Shown here: piece by piece, positions 44,142 through 52,801 of the stretch
How the letters are laid out: each line of letters begins with the position of its first letter
Numbering within the stretch: position 1 is the first letter of the stretch
From: an uncultured Paracoccus sp.
GTDB taxonomy: Bacteria > Pseudomonadota > Alphaproteobacteria > Rhodobacterales > Rhodobacteraceae
Assembly (NCBI GenBank): GCA_934533075.1
Contig: CAKTBJ010000011.1
Span: forward strand, 5,069-69,068
DNA length: 64,000 nucleotides
Direction of reading: 5' to 3'
Notes under the pieces: generated by a model
Told to the model about the DNA's origin: nothing
Database searches by the model: none
The model's input: the letters and a program-made list of their open reading frames with translations, nothing else
Translations under genes and position numbers: made by a program

Positions 44142-44777
44142 ATGAGCCGGGGCGGGCGCGACAAGGAACGGGATCAGCCGGAACGGCGCTGCATCGTCAC
44201 CGGCGAGACCGGCGGCAAGGCCGGGCTGATCCGCTTCGTGCTGGCCCCGGACGGGACCGTGGTGCCGGACCTGGCCGAAAAGCTGCCGGGCCGGGGCATC
44301 TGGGTCACGGCGGGGCGCGCGGAGCTGGACAAGGCCGTGGCGAAGAATCTGTTCTCGCGCGCGGCGCGGGCGCAGGCCAGGGTGCCGGAAGGGCTGGTCG
44401 CACAGGTCGAGGACGGGCTGGCGCGGCAGGTCATCCAGTCGGTTTCGCTGGCGCGCAAGGCCGGGCTGGCGGTCTGCGGCTTCGAGAAGGTCAAGGAATG
44501 GCTCTCGCGCGGGCAGGCCAAGGTGCTGCTTCAGGCCAGCGACGGCTCGGACCGCGGCAAGGGGCGGTTATGGACGCCGGAAGGGGGCCGCTGGTTCGGC
44601 TGCCTGACGGCTGAAGAAATGGGTTTGGCTTTCGGCCGCGCGCATGCGATACACAGCGCGCTTGCGCCGGGCGGCCTGACCAAAAAGGTAATTCGCGACG
44701 CGGGTAGACTGTCTGGTCTGCGCGGGCATGACGGCAGTATGATCGAGACTGTCGGGAAGGGTTCTAAAACGGTATGA
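44142..44777 (+). CDS. YlxR-type RNA-binding protein with L7Ae-like C-terminus
   Basis: A 211-residue protein. The N-terminal DUF448/YlxR domain (about 12-90) has [20 protein letters not shown] and PGRGIWV. The C-terminal part (about 95-185) resembles an L7Ae/L30e RNA-binding fold ([33 protein letters not shown]). This two-domain form is standard in alphaproteobacteria; an RNA-related role is inferred from position. Its stop overlaps the infB start by four bases. The 17 bp gap from nusA contains no terminator. Confidence 0.9.
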   Translation: MSRGGRDKERDQPERRCIVTGETGGKAGLIRFVLAPDGTVVPDLAEKLPGRGIWVTAGRAELDKAVAKNLFSRAARAQARVPEGLVAQVEDGLARQVIQSVSLARKAGLAVCGFEKVKEWLSRGQAKVLLQASDGSDRGKGRLWTPEGGRWFGCLTAEEMGLAFGRAHAIHSALAPGGLTKKVIRDAGRLSGLRGHDGSMIETVGKGSKTV

Positions 44778-47317
44778 GCGACGACAAGGACGGTAAAAAA
44801 CCTCTGGGGCTGGGTGGCGGTCAGCGCCCCGGCCAGGTCAAGCAAAGTTTCTCGCATGGCCGCACCAAGAGCGTCGTGGTCGAGACCAAGCGCAAGCGCG
44901 TGGTGAAGCCGGCGGCCAAGCCGGCCGCGGCCGCGCCCATGACCGGCCTTGCCGCCGCGTCCGGCGCCGTGCGCCGCCCGGCCGGGATCTCCGAGGCCGA
45001 GATGGAGCGCCGGCTGAAGGCGCTTCAGGCCGCCAAGGCCCGCGAGGTCGAGGAAGCCGCCGCCCGCGCGGCCGAGGAAAAGGCCCGCGAGGAGGAGCGC
45101 GAGCGCCGCCGTGCCGAGGCCGAGGCCAAGGAGCGCGAGGATCGCGAGCGCGAGGAAGCCCTGCGCCTCAAGGCCGAGGAGGAGGAGCGCAAGACCCGCG
45201 AGGCCGAGGTCCGCGCCCAGCGCAAGGCCGAGGTCTCCAAGGCCAAGCCGGCCGAGGGTGCCGCCACGCCGATGGACCGCGCCGCCGCCGAGGCCGCGGC
45301 GCTGCGCGCCGAGACCAAGGGCGTCAGCGCCACCCCGCGCGGCAAGACCGACCGCGACCGCGCCGACCGCGGCACCACCCCCGACCGCGACGCGCGCGGC
45401 AAGGGTGCGCGCGATGACGGCCGCCGCTCGGGCAAGCTGTCGGTCAGCCAGGCCCTCGACGGCGAGGGCGGGCGCCAGCGCAGCCTGGCCGCGATGAAGC
45501 GCAAGCAGGAAAAGGCCCGCCAGAAGGCGATGGGCATGGGCCAGCGCGCCGAAAAGCAGGCGCGCGACGTGCAGCTGCCCGAAACCATCGTCGTGCAGGA
45601 ACTGGCCAACCGCATGGCCGAGCGCGCCGCCGATGTGGTCAAGGTGCTGATGAAGATGGGCATGATGGTGTCCATGAACCAGGCCATCGACGCCGACACC
45701 GCCGAGCTGGTGATCGACGAATTCGGCCACAACGCCATCCGCGTCTCGGATTCGGATGTGGAGCAGGTCATCGACACCGTCGAGGACAAGGCCGAGGACC
45801 TGCGCCCGCGCCCGCCGATCGTCACCATCATGGGCCATGTCGACCACGGCAAGACCAGCCTTCTGGACGCGATCCGCAATGCCAACGTGGTCTCCGGCGA
45901 GGCCGGCGGCATCACCCAGCATATCGGCGCCTATCAGGTGAAGGCGGCGAACGGGGCGGTGCTGACCTTCCTGGACACGCCCGGCCACGCGGCGTTTACC
46001 TCGATGCGGGCGCGCGGTGCCAATGTGACGGATATCGTGGTGCTGGTCGTGGCCGCCGACGACGCGGTGATGCCGCAGACGGTCGAGGCCATCAACCACG
46101 CCCGCGCCGCCAAGGTGCCGATGATCGTGGCCATCAACAAGATCGACAAGCCCACCGCCAACCCGCAGAAGGTCCGCACCGACCTGCTGCAACACGAGGT
46201 CGTGGTCGAGGAAATGTCCGGCGACGTGCAGGACGTGGAAATCTCGGCCAAGACCGGCAAGGGCATCGACCAGTTGCTGGAGGCCATCGCGCTTCAGGCC
46301 GAGATTCTGGAGTTGAAGGCCAACCCGGATCGCGCCGCGCAGGGCGCGGTGATCGAGGCCCAGCTTGACGTGGGCCGCGGTCCCGTGGCGACGGTCCTGG
46401 TCCAGCACGGCACGCTGAAGCGCGGCGACATCTTCGTCGTGGGCGAGCAATGGGGCAAGGTCCGGGCGCTGATCAACGACCAGGGCGAGCGGGTGGACGA
46501 GGCCGGGCCTTCGGTTCCGGTCGAGGTTCTGGGCCTGCACGGCACGCCCGAGGCCGGCGACGTGCTGAACGTGGTCGAGACCGAGGCCCAGGCCCGCGAG
46601 ATCGCCGACTATCGCATCCAGCAGGCCAAGGACAAGCGTGCCGCCGCCGGTGCCGCGATCACGCTGGACCAGATGCTGGCCAAGGCCAAGGCCGACCAGA
46701 GCGTGGCCGAACTGCCGGTGGTGGTGAAGGCCGATGTGCAGGGTTCCGCCGAGGCCATCGTGCAGGCGCTGGAAAAGATCGGCAACGACGAGGTGCGCGT
46801 GCGCGTGCTTCATTACGGCGTCGGCGCGATCACCGAATCGGATGTGGGCCTGGCCGAGGCCAGCCGCGCCCCGGTCATCGGCTTCAACGTCCGGGCCAAT
46901 GCCCCGGCGCGGAATGCCGCCAACCAGAAGGGCGTGGAAATCCGTTATTATTCCATCATTTACGATCTGGTGGATGATATCAAGGCGGCGGCCTCGGGCT
47001 TGCTGTCCGCCGAAATCCGCGAGCATTTCATCGGCTATGCCGAGATCAAGGAAGTGTTCCGCGTCTCCGGCGTCGGCAATGTCGCCGGCTGCATCGTCAC
47101 CGAGGGCGTGGCCCGGCGTTCCGCCGGCGTGCGTCTGCTGCGCGACAACGTGGTCATCCACGAGGGCACGCTGAAGACGCTGAAACGCTTCAAGGACGAG
47201 GTGAAGGAAGTCCAGTCCGGTCAGGAATGCGGCATGGCCTTCGAGAATTACGACGACATCCGCAAGGGCGATGTCATCGAGATCTTCGAGCGCGAATCGG
47301 TCGAACGCAGCCTCTGA
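44774..47317 (+). CDS. infB: Translation initiation factor IF-2
   Basis: IF-2 is the GTPase that brings initiator tRNA to the 30S subunit. The 847-residue protein has a highly charged Ala/Glu/Arg coiled N-terminal part (about 80-210), an IF2 N-domain (about 270-340), and the G domain: GHVDHGKT (~353-360), DTPGHAAF (~400), NKID (~454) and SAKTG. Domains II-IV follow, ending [14 protein letters not shown] ([18 protein letters not shown]). It is the last gene of the rimP operon and is followed by a strong terminator. Confidence 0.97.
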   Translation: MSDDKDGKKPLGLGGGQRPGQVKQSFSHGRTKSVVVETKRKRVVKPAAKPAAAAPMTGLAAASGAVRRPAGISEAEMERRLKALQAAKAREVEEAAARAAEEKAREEERERRRAEAEAKEREDREREEALRLKAEEEERKTREAEVRAQRKAEVSKAKPAEGAATPMDRAAAEAAALRAETKGVSATPRGKTDRDRADRGTTPDRDARGKGARDDGRRSGKLSVSQALDGEGGRQRSLAAMKRKQEKARQKAMGMGQRAEKQARDVQLPETIVVQELANRMAERAADVVKVLMKMGMMVSMNQAIDADTAELVIDEFGHNAIRVSDSDVEQVIDTVEDKAEDLRPRPPIVTIMGHVDHGKTSLLDAIRNANVVSGEAGGITQHIGAYQVKAANGAVLTFLDTPGHAAFTSMRARGANVTDIVVLVVAADDAVMPQTVEAINHARAAKVPMIVAINKIDKPTANPQKVRTDLLQHEVVVEEMSGDVQDVEISAKTGKGIDQLLEAIALQAEILELKANPDRAAQGAVIEAQLDVGRGPVATVLVQHGTLKRGDIFVVGEQWGKVRALINDQGERVDEAGPSVPVEVLGLHGTPEAGDVLNVVETEAQAREIADYRIQQAKDKRAAAGAAITLDQMLAKAKADQSVAELPVVVKADVQGSAEAIVQALEKIGNDEVRVRVLHYGVGAITESDVGLAEASRAPVIGFNVRANAPARNAANQKGVEIRYYSIIYDLVDDIKAAASGLLSAEIREHFIGYAEIKEVFRVSGVGNVAGCIVTEGVARRSAGVRLLRDNVVIHEGTLKTLKRFKDEVKEVQSGQECGMAFENYDDIRKGDVIEIFERESVERSL

Positions 47318-47338
47318 TCCCGTATTCCGGGCAGAAAC

Positions 47339-47372
47339 AAGGGGCGGTCCCGCGCGGGGCCGCCCCTTTTCC
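47339..47372 (+). terminator. Terminator after infB
   Basis: AAGGGGCGG (47339-47347), 12-base loop, CCGCCCCTT (47360-47368), then TTCC. It probably also serves the small minus-strand gene ending at 47394. Confidence 0.8.
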
Positions 47373-47393
47373 TTGACGGTGAGGGCTGCCGGT

Positions 47394-47570
47394 TCAGGCC
47401 GGCGTCAGGGCGGGGGTTTCGGCGGCGGCCTTGGGCAAGGGCAGGAAATCGACCGGCCAGCCCTGCAACAGCCGGTCCCCCACGCGCAGAACCAGCTTTC
47501 CGTCCGGCATCACCCCTTCGGGCTGGCCCTGGACCAGGATGCTACTGCCGATGGCGATGGTGCGAAGCAT
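47394..47570 (-). CDS. Small conserved-looking protein, 58 residues
   Basis: A 58-residue protein beginning MLRTIAIGSSILVQGQPEG and containing LVLRVGDRLLQGWPVDFLPL, then a short Ala/Pro tail. It looks like a small beta-barrel (two or three strands). The start is supported by a textbook ribosome site (GGGAGGGCAG, 4 bp before the ATG), and the frame keeps a coding-like GC3 pattern. I recall similar small proteins beside infB in Rhodobacterales, but no function is known to me. It is convergent with infB, sharing the terminator. Confidence 0.65.
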   Translation of the reverse strand: MLRTIAIGSSILVQGQPEGVMPDGKLVLRVGDRLLQGWPVDFLPLPKAAAETPALTPA

Positions 47571-47799
47571 TCTGCCCTCCCGCGATGTATGTGATCTTGA
47601 TGCAACTTTAGGCCGATTTTCCTTCCGCATGGTTAATGAAAAGAGGCGGCGACCCCCTTCTCTTGCGATTTTTCCCGTGACCCCGGTGGAATTGTTGCGT
47701 CGATACATCACTCGCGCCTCGCCTCCGGGTGATTCGGGGCATGTCCCGGCCGGACGAGAGGCGCTTGCGCCCCGTCGCCCGCGCGCTAGAAACGATGCG

Positions 47800-49179
47800 A
47801 TGACCCGGCTTGCCACCCATACCGCCCACGAGGCCCGCACCGCCGCGCTTGGCCGCGCGCTGGCGGCTCTGGCGCGGCCCGGCGACGTGTTCCTGCTGGA
47901 GGGGCCGGTGGGCGCCGGCAAAAGCCATCTCGCCCGCGCCTTCATCCGCGCCCGCGCCGGCGATCCCGGCGCCGAGGTGCCCAGCCCGACCTTCACGCTG
48001 GTGCAGACCTATGCGGATGCGCCGACCGGGGGCGAGGTCTGGCATGCCGACCTGTATCGCCTCGCCGATCCGGGCGAGCTGGCCGAGCTGGGGCTGGACG
48101 AGGCGATGGACCATGCCATCTGCCTGATCGAATGGCCGGACCGGCTGGACATGGCGCCGGCCGAGGCGCTGCGCATCCAGATCGCGCCGCTGCCCGAGGC
48201 GCCCGACCTGCGGCGCATCACCCTGTCGGGCAATCCCGCCCGCTGGTCGCGGATGGCGCGGGCCGGTGCCATCGCCGCGCTGACCGACCGCGCCGGCTGG
48301 GGCGAGGCCTGGCTGGCGCCGCTGGCCGGCGACGCCTCGGCCCGGCGCTATTTCCGCCTGCACCGGCCGGACGGGGCGCGGGCGATGCTGATGGACGCGC
48401 CGCCGGGCAGCATGGGCGCCTATATCTCGATGACCGAATGGCTGCGGGCGCGCGGCTTTCATGCGCCCGAGATATTTGCCGCCGACCCGGCCGAGGGCCT
48501 GCTGCTGATCGAGGATCTGGGCGACGACCTGCTGGCCCGCCGGCTGGCGGCCGAGCCGGAGCTTGCGCCGGAGGCCTATGCGCGCGTCACCGACCTGCTG
48601 GTGGACCTGCACAGCCACGCACCGCCGGATTTCGTGGCCCCTCTGGGCGGGCCGGAACTGGCCGATCAGGTGGGGCTGTTCGGCGAATGGTATGCGCCCG
48701 ACGCCCCGCCGCTCGGCCCGATCGTCGCCCGGCTGCATGCGCGGCTGTGTGCGGATGCGGCGCCGGTCTGCGCCCTGCGCGATTTCCATGCCGAGAACAT
48801 CTTCTGGGGCGACCCGCTGGGGCTGATCGACTTTCAGGACGCGGTGGCGGCGCATCCTGCTTATGATCTGGTCTCCTGCCTGCAAGACGCCCGCCGCGAT
48901 GTGCCGCCCGCGATCGAGGAGGCCGCCATCAGCCGCTATATCGCTCGCACCGGCGTCGATGCGGCCGGGTTCCGCGCCGCCTATGCCCTGCTGGGTGCCC
49001 AGCGCAACCTGCGGATTCTGGGGATTTTCACCCGGCTGGCGCAGCGCGACGGAAAGCCGCGCTACCTGGAGTTCATGCCCCGCGTCTGGGACGCGCTGCG
49101 CCGCGATCTGGCGCATCCGGCGCTGGCGGAACTGGCCGAAGCCCTCGCCGCCGTCCCCCCGCCCGAGGCCCGGCGATGA
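47800..49179 (+). CDS. tsaE: TsaE fused to AmgK-like sugar phosphotransferase
   Basis: A 459-residue two-domain protein. Residues 1-~155 form TsaE, the ATPase of the tRNA t6A37 complex, with Walker A LLEGPVGAGKSHLARA, SPTFTLVQTY, HADLYRL and LIEWPDR. Residues ~165-459 form an aminoglycoside-phosphotransferase-like kinase (AmgK type): GDASARRYFRL, the catalytic loop LRDFHAENIFWGD, and LIDFQDAVAAHPAYDL. AmgK phosphorylates N-acetylmuramic acid (or GlcNAc) in cell-wall recycling. The next gene, murU, overlaps by 4 nt and performs the following step. Such fusions are known in Rhodobacterales. Confidence 0.93.
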   Translation: MTRLATHTAHEARTAALGRALAALARPGDVFLLEGPVGAGKSHLARAFIRARAGDPGAEVPSPTFTLVQTYADAPTGGEVWHADLYRLADPGELAELGLDEAMDHAICLIEWPDRLDMAPAEALRIQIAPLPEAPDLRRITLSGNPARWSRMARAGAIAALTDRAGWGEAWLAPLAGDASARRYFRLHRPDGARAMLMDAPPGSMGAYISMTEWLRARGFHAPEIFAADPAEGLLLIEDLGDDLLARRLAAEPELAPEAYARVTDLLVDLHSHAPPDFVAPLGGPELADQVGLFGEWYAPDAPPLGPIVARLHARLCADAAPVCALRDFHAENIFWGDPLGLIDFQDAVAAHPAYDLVSCLQDARRDVPPAIEEAAISRYIARTGVDAAGFRAAYALLGAQRNLRILGIFTRLAQRDGKPRYLEFMPRVWDALRRDLAHPALAELAEALAAVPPPEARR

Positions 49180-49859
49180 TCCCCGACGCGCTGATGCTGT
49201 TCGCCGCCGGCAAGGGCACCCGCATGGCGCCGCTGACCGACCGCATCCCCAAGCCGCTGATCCCCGTCGCCGGGCGCCCGCTGCTGGATCGCGCGCTGGA
49301 GCTGGCGCGGGCGGGCGGCGCGCGGCATGTCGTGGTGAACACCCATCACCTCGGCGCCCAGATCGCCGCGCATCTGGCGGGGACCGGGGTGGCGATTTCC
49401 GACGAATCGGCGGCGCTGCTGGAGACCGGCGGCGGCTTGCGCAAGGCGCTGCCGCTGCTGCCGCCCGGCCCGGTGCTGACTCTGAACCCCGATTGCGTCT
49501 GGACCGGTCCCAACCCCGTCGCGGCGCTGCGCGCGGGATGGGACGGCGCGCGGATGGATGCGCTGCTGATGCTGGTGCCGCTGGCGCGGGCCGGGGCGCG
49601 GCTGGGCGGCGGGGATTTCGCACTGGGTGCCGATAACCGGCTGAGCCGGAAGGGCGATTTCGTCTATGCCGGGGCCTCGGTCCTGAATCCCGCCCGGCTG
49701 GCCGAGGTGCCGGAAGCGGCGTTTTCCCTTAACCGCGTCTGGGACCGCATCCTTGCCGATGGCCGCGCCTTTGGCCTGATCCACCCCGGCGGCTGGTGCG
49801 ACGTGGGCCGGCCCGAGGCGATTCCGCTGGCCGAATCGCTGCTGGCGGGCGGGCCGTGA
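49176..49859 (+). CDS. murU: N-acetylmuramate alpha-1-phosphate uridylyltransferase
   Basis: MurU turns MurNAc-1-phosphate and UTP into UDP-MurNAc, bypassing de novo synthesis (and fosfomycin) in peptidoglycan recycling. The 227-residue nucleotidyltransferase shows FAAGKGTRMAPLTDRIPKPL, VVNTHHLGAQI, ISDESAALLETGGG, and LNPDCVWTG. Pairing with the AmgK-type kinase domain just upstream supports MurU rather than another sugar nucleotidyltransferase. It overlaps both neighbours by 4 nt. Confidence 0.9.
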   Translation: MIPDALMLFAAGKGTRMAPLTDRIPKPLIPVAGRPLLDRALELARAGGARHVVVNTHHLGAQIAAHLAGTGVAISDESAALLETGGGLRKALPLLPPGPVLTLNPDCVWTGPNPVAALRAGWDGARMDALLMLVPLARAGARLGGGDFALGADNRLSRKGDFVYAGASVLNPARLAEVPEAAFSLNRVWDRILADGRAFGLIHPGGWCDVGRPEAIPLAESLLAGGP

Positions 49860-52801
49860 GGGGGCTTTACGCGCTGCCGCCCGGCGCGGATTTCGCGGGC
49901 GATCTGGTCGCCGGCCTGCTGGCGCGCCATGACGCCCGCCCGCCGGAGGCGCTGGCGCAGGTGACGCTCTACCTCAATGCGTCCCGCACCTTGCGGGCGG
50001 TGCGCGAGGCCTTCGACCGCGCCGGCGCGCGGCTGCTGCCGCGGATGCGGCTGATCGCCGATCTGGGCGGCGGGCCGCTGGAATCGCCGCTGACCCGGAT
50101 GCTCGACCTCGCCAGCCTGATCGAGGCCGCCGCCCGCGCCCAGCCGGACCTGATCGCCGGCCAGTCGGTGCCCGCGCTGGCGCAGTCGCTGGCCGCGCTG
50201 ATGGCCGAGATGCAGCTTGAAGGCGCGGATGCCGATGCGCTGGACCGCATCGACGTGGGCGAGCATGCCGCCCATTGGCAGCGCGCGCTGGCCTTCCTGC
50301 GCATTGCCGCCCGCGCCTATCTGCGCCCCGACCCCATCGACCGCGAGGCCCGCCAGCGCGCCGCCGCCGAGGCGCTGGCCCGCGACTGGGCCGAGGGGCG
50401 CAACCTGCCGCAGGGGCCGGTGATCGTCGCCGGCTCGACCGGCTCGCACGGGGCGACGCGGGGCTTCATGCAGGCCGTGGCGCGCCTGCCCGAAGGCGCC
50501 GTCGTCCTGCCCGGCTTTGATTTCTCCGAACCCGATAGCCTGTGGCAGCGCCTGCTGCACGACCGCGCCGAGGAGCATCCGCAGGCCCGCTTTGCCCCCC
50601 TTGTGGCCGCGTTCGGCCGCCCTCGCCTGTGGCATGGCGAGACATCCGCCAGCCCGCGCACGCGGCTGGTGGGGCTGGCCCTGCGCCCGGCGCCGGTGAC
50701 GGATCAATGGGTGGCCGAGGGGCCGGCGCTTGGCAACCTGCTGGCCGCCACCGAGGGCATCACGCTGATCGAAGCCGATCAGCCGCAGGCCGAGGCCGAT
50801 GCCATCGCGCTGGCCATGCGCGAGGCGGTCGAGGCCGGCCAGCCGGTCACGCTGATCGCCGCCGACCGGGGCCTGACGCGGCGGGTGACGGCGGCGCTGG
50901 ACCGCTGGCGGCTGATCCCCGACGACAGTGCCGGGCGGCCGCTGTCGCTGTCGGCGGCGGGGCTGTTCCTGCGCCAGCTTGCCGGGCTGAACGGCAGGGC
51001 GCTGGCGGTGGACGGGCTGGTGATCCTGCTGAAGAACCAGAGGGTTGCGATGGACGCGCGGGGCGAGCATCTGCGCCATGCCCGCGATCTGGAATTGCAC
51101 CTGCGCGCGAAGGGGCCGGCCTTTCCCGATGCCGGCTTTCTGCGCGAATGGGGCGGGCGCCGCCCGGACCGTGGCCCTTGGGCCGGTTGGCTGGCCGGCA
51201 TCCTGACCCGCATCGCGCCGCTGGCCACGGATCGGGCCGAGCGCCCGGTTTCGGCGCGGCTGGCCGAGTTGACCGAGCTGGCCGAGTCCCTCGCCGCCGG
51301 TCCGTCCGGCGACGGTGCGGCGCTGTGGCACGACGAGGCCGGGCGTCTCAGCCACGCGGTGCTGTCGGGTCTGGCCCGCGCCGCGCGCGACCATCACCGC
51401 CTTGCCGCGCCTGATTTCGCGGCGCTGGTCGGCCAGCAACTCGATGCGCAGGCGCTGCGGGCCGAGCCGGGGGCGCATCCGCTGATCCGCATCCGCGGCC
51501 CGCGCGAGGCCCGCACCGATGCCACCGGATTCGTGATCCTGGGCGGGCTGAATGAAGGCGGCTGGCCGCAGACCCCGGCGCCCGACCCGTGGCTGAGCCG
51601 TGCCATGCGCCTGTCGGCCGGCCTCGACCTGCCGGAGCGCGCCATCGGCCTGTCGGCGCACGACTTCCAGCAGGGGCTGGCGGCGCCGCGCGTCATGCTG
51701 ACCCGCGCCCGCCGCGACGCCGATGCCGAGACCGTGCCCGCGCGCTGGCTGAACCGGCTGACCAACCTGCTGGGCGGGCTGCCGGCGCAGGGCGGGGCCG
51801 AGGCGCTGGCCGGGATGCGGGCGCGCGGCGCGCGCTGGCTGGTGCTGGCCGAGGCTCTGGCCCGGCCGCGCGATGCCGTACGCAAGGCCAATCCGCCGGC
51901 GCCACGCCCGGCGCCGATCCCGCCGCGTGATGCGCTGGCCGAGATTTCCGTCACGCAGGTCAGCCGACTGATCCGCGATCCCTATGGGGTCTATGCCGAG
52001 AAGATCCTGCGCCTGCGGCCGCTGGCACCGCTACATCCGCGCCCCGACGACCCGCGCCTGCGCGGCACCCTGCTGCACGAGATCGCCGAGGCCGTCACCC
52101 GCAACCTCGCCGCCATCGGCCCGGATGCGGCGGCGCTGGAGGCGCATTTCCGCGCCGTCACCGTCCGCGTCCTCGCCGCCAATGTGCCCTGGCCGGCCGA
52201 GCGGGTGTTCCTGGACGCCCGCCTGACCGCCATCGCCGCACGGCTGGCCGCCGATGACGCCGCGCGGCTGGCCGTGCAGCAGCCGGTGGTGGTCGAGCGC
52301 GGCGGCGGCGCGCCCCTGCCGCAATCCGGCGTGCGGCTGACGGCACGGCCCGACCGGCTGGACCGCGACGGGGCGGGGGCGATCTGGGTCTATGACTACA
52401 AGTCCGGGCGCCTGCCGACCGACAAGCAGATCGCCGCCTTCGACAAGCAACTGCCGCTGACGGCGGCGCTGGTCCTGCGCGGCGCCTTCGACGGGCTGGC
52501 GCCGGCGCCCCTGGCCGGGGTTGCCTATATCGCCTTGGGCGGCGAGGGGCGGACAGAGCCGCGCGACGTGACCGAGGACACCGCGCGCGAGGCATGGGCG
52601 CGGCTGGACGCGCTGCTGACCCTTTATCAGGCTGGCGCGCGGGGCTTTGCCGCGCTGAGCCGGCTGGAAAAGGCCCAGCATGTCGGCGATTACGCCCATC
52701 TGGCCCGTTTTGGCGAATGGTCGCTGGCCGACAAGGCCCGGCCTGTCCGCGTGGGCTTGGGCGGCGGTGAGGGCATGGCCGAGGAAGAGGGCGCGCCATG
52801 A
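49856..52801 (+). CDS. addB: Double-strand break repair protein AddB (alphaproteobacterial type)
   Basis: AddB is the helicase-like/nuclease partner of AddA in recombinational repair. The 981-residue protein begins at GTG 49856 (MRGLYALPPGADF), overlapping the murU stop. The C-terminal RecB-like nuclease domain has RPDRLDRDGAG and the catalytic WVYDYKSGRLPT near residues 845-856. No Walker A motif is seen at the N-terminus, as is usual in alphaproteobacterial AddB. Internal blocks such as GGLNEGGWPQTPAPDPWLSR are family-specific. It is coupled with addA by an ATGA overlap. Confidence 0.93.
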   Translation: MRGLYALPPGADFAGDLVAGLLARHDARPPEALAQVTLYLNASRTLRAVREAFDRAGARLLPRMRLIADLGGGPLESPLTRMLDLASLIEAAARAQPDLIAGQSVPALAQSLAALMAEMQLEGADADALDRIDVGEHAAHWQRALAFLRIAARAYLRPDPIDREARQRAAAEALARDWAEGRNLPQGPVIVAGSTGSHGATRGFMQAVARLPEGAVVLPGFDFSEPDSLWQRLLHDRAEEHPQARFAPLVAAFGRPRLWHGETSASPRTRLVGLALRPAPVTDQWVAEGPALGNLLAATEGITLIEADQPQAEADAIALAMREAVEAGQPVTLIAADRGLTRRVTAALDRWRLIPDDSAGRPLSLSAAGLFLRQLAGLNGRALAVDGLVILLKNQRVAMDARGEHLRHARDLELHLRAKGPAFPDAGFLREWGGRRPDRGPWAGWLAGILTRIAPLATDRAERPVSARLAELTELAESLAAGPSGDGAALWHDEAGRLSHAVLSGLARAARDHHRLAAPDFAALVGQQLDAQALRAEPGAHPLIRIRGPREARTDATGFVILGGLNEGGWPQTPAPDPWLSRAMRLSAGLDLPERAIGLSAHDFQQGLAAPRVMLTRARRDADAETVPARWLNRLTNLLGGLPAQGGAEALAGMRARGARWLVLAEALARPRDAVRKANPPAPRPAPIPPRDALAEISVTQVSRLIRDPYGVYAEKILRLRPLAPLHPRPDDPRLRGTLLHEIAEAVTRNLAAIGPDAAALEAHFRAVTVRVLAANVPWPAERVFLDARLTAIAARLAADDAARLAVQQPVVVERGGGAPLPQSGVRLTARPDRLDRDGAGAIWVYDYKSGRLPTDKQIAAFDKQLPLTAALVLRGAFDGLAPAPLAGVAYIALGGEGRTEPRDVTEDTAREAWARLDALLTLYQAGARGFAALSRLEKAQHVGDYAHLARFGEWSLADKARPVRVGLGGGEGMAEEEGAP

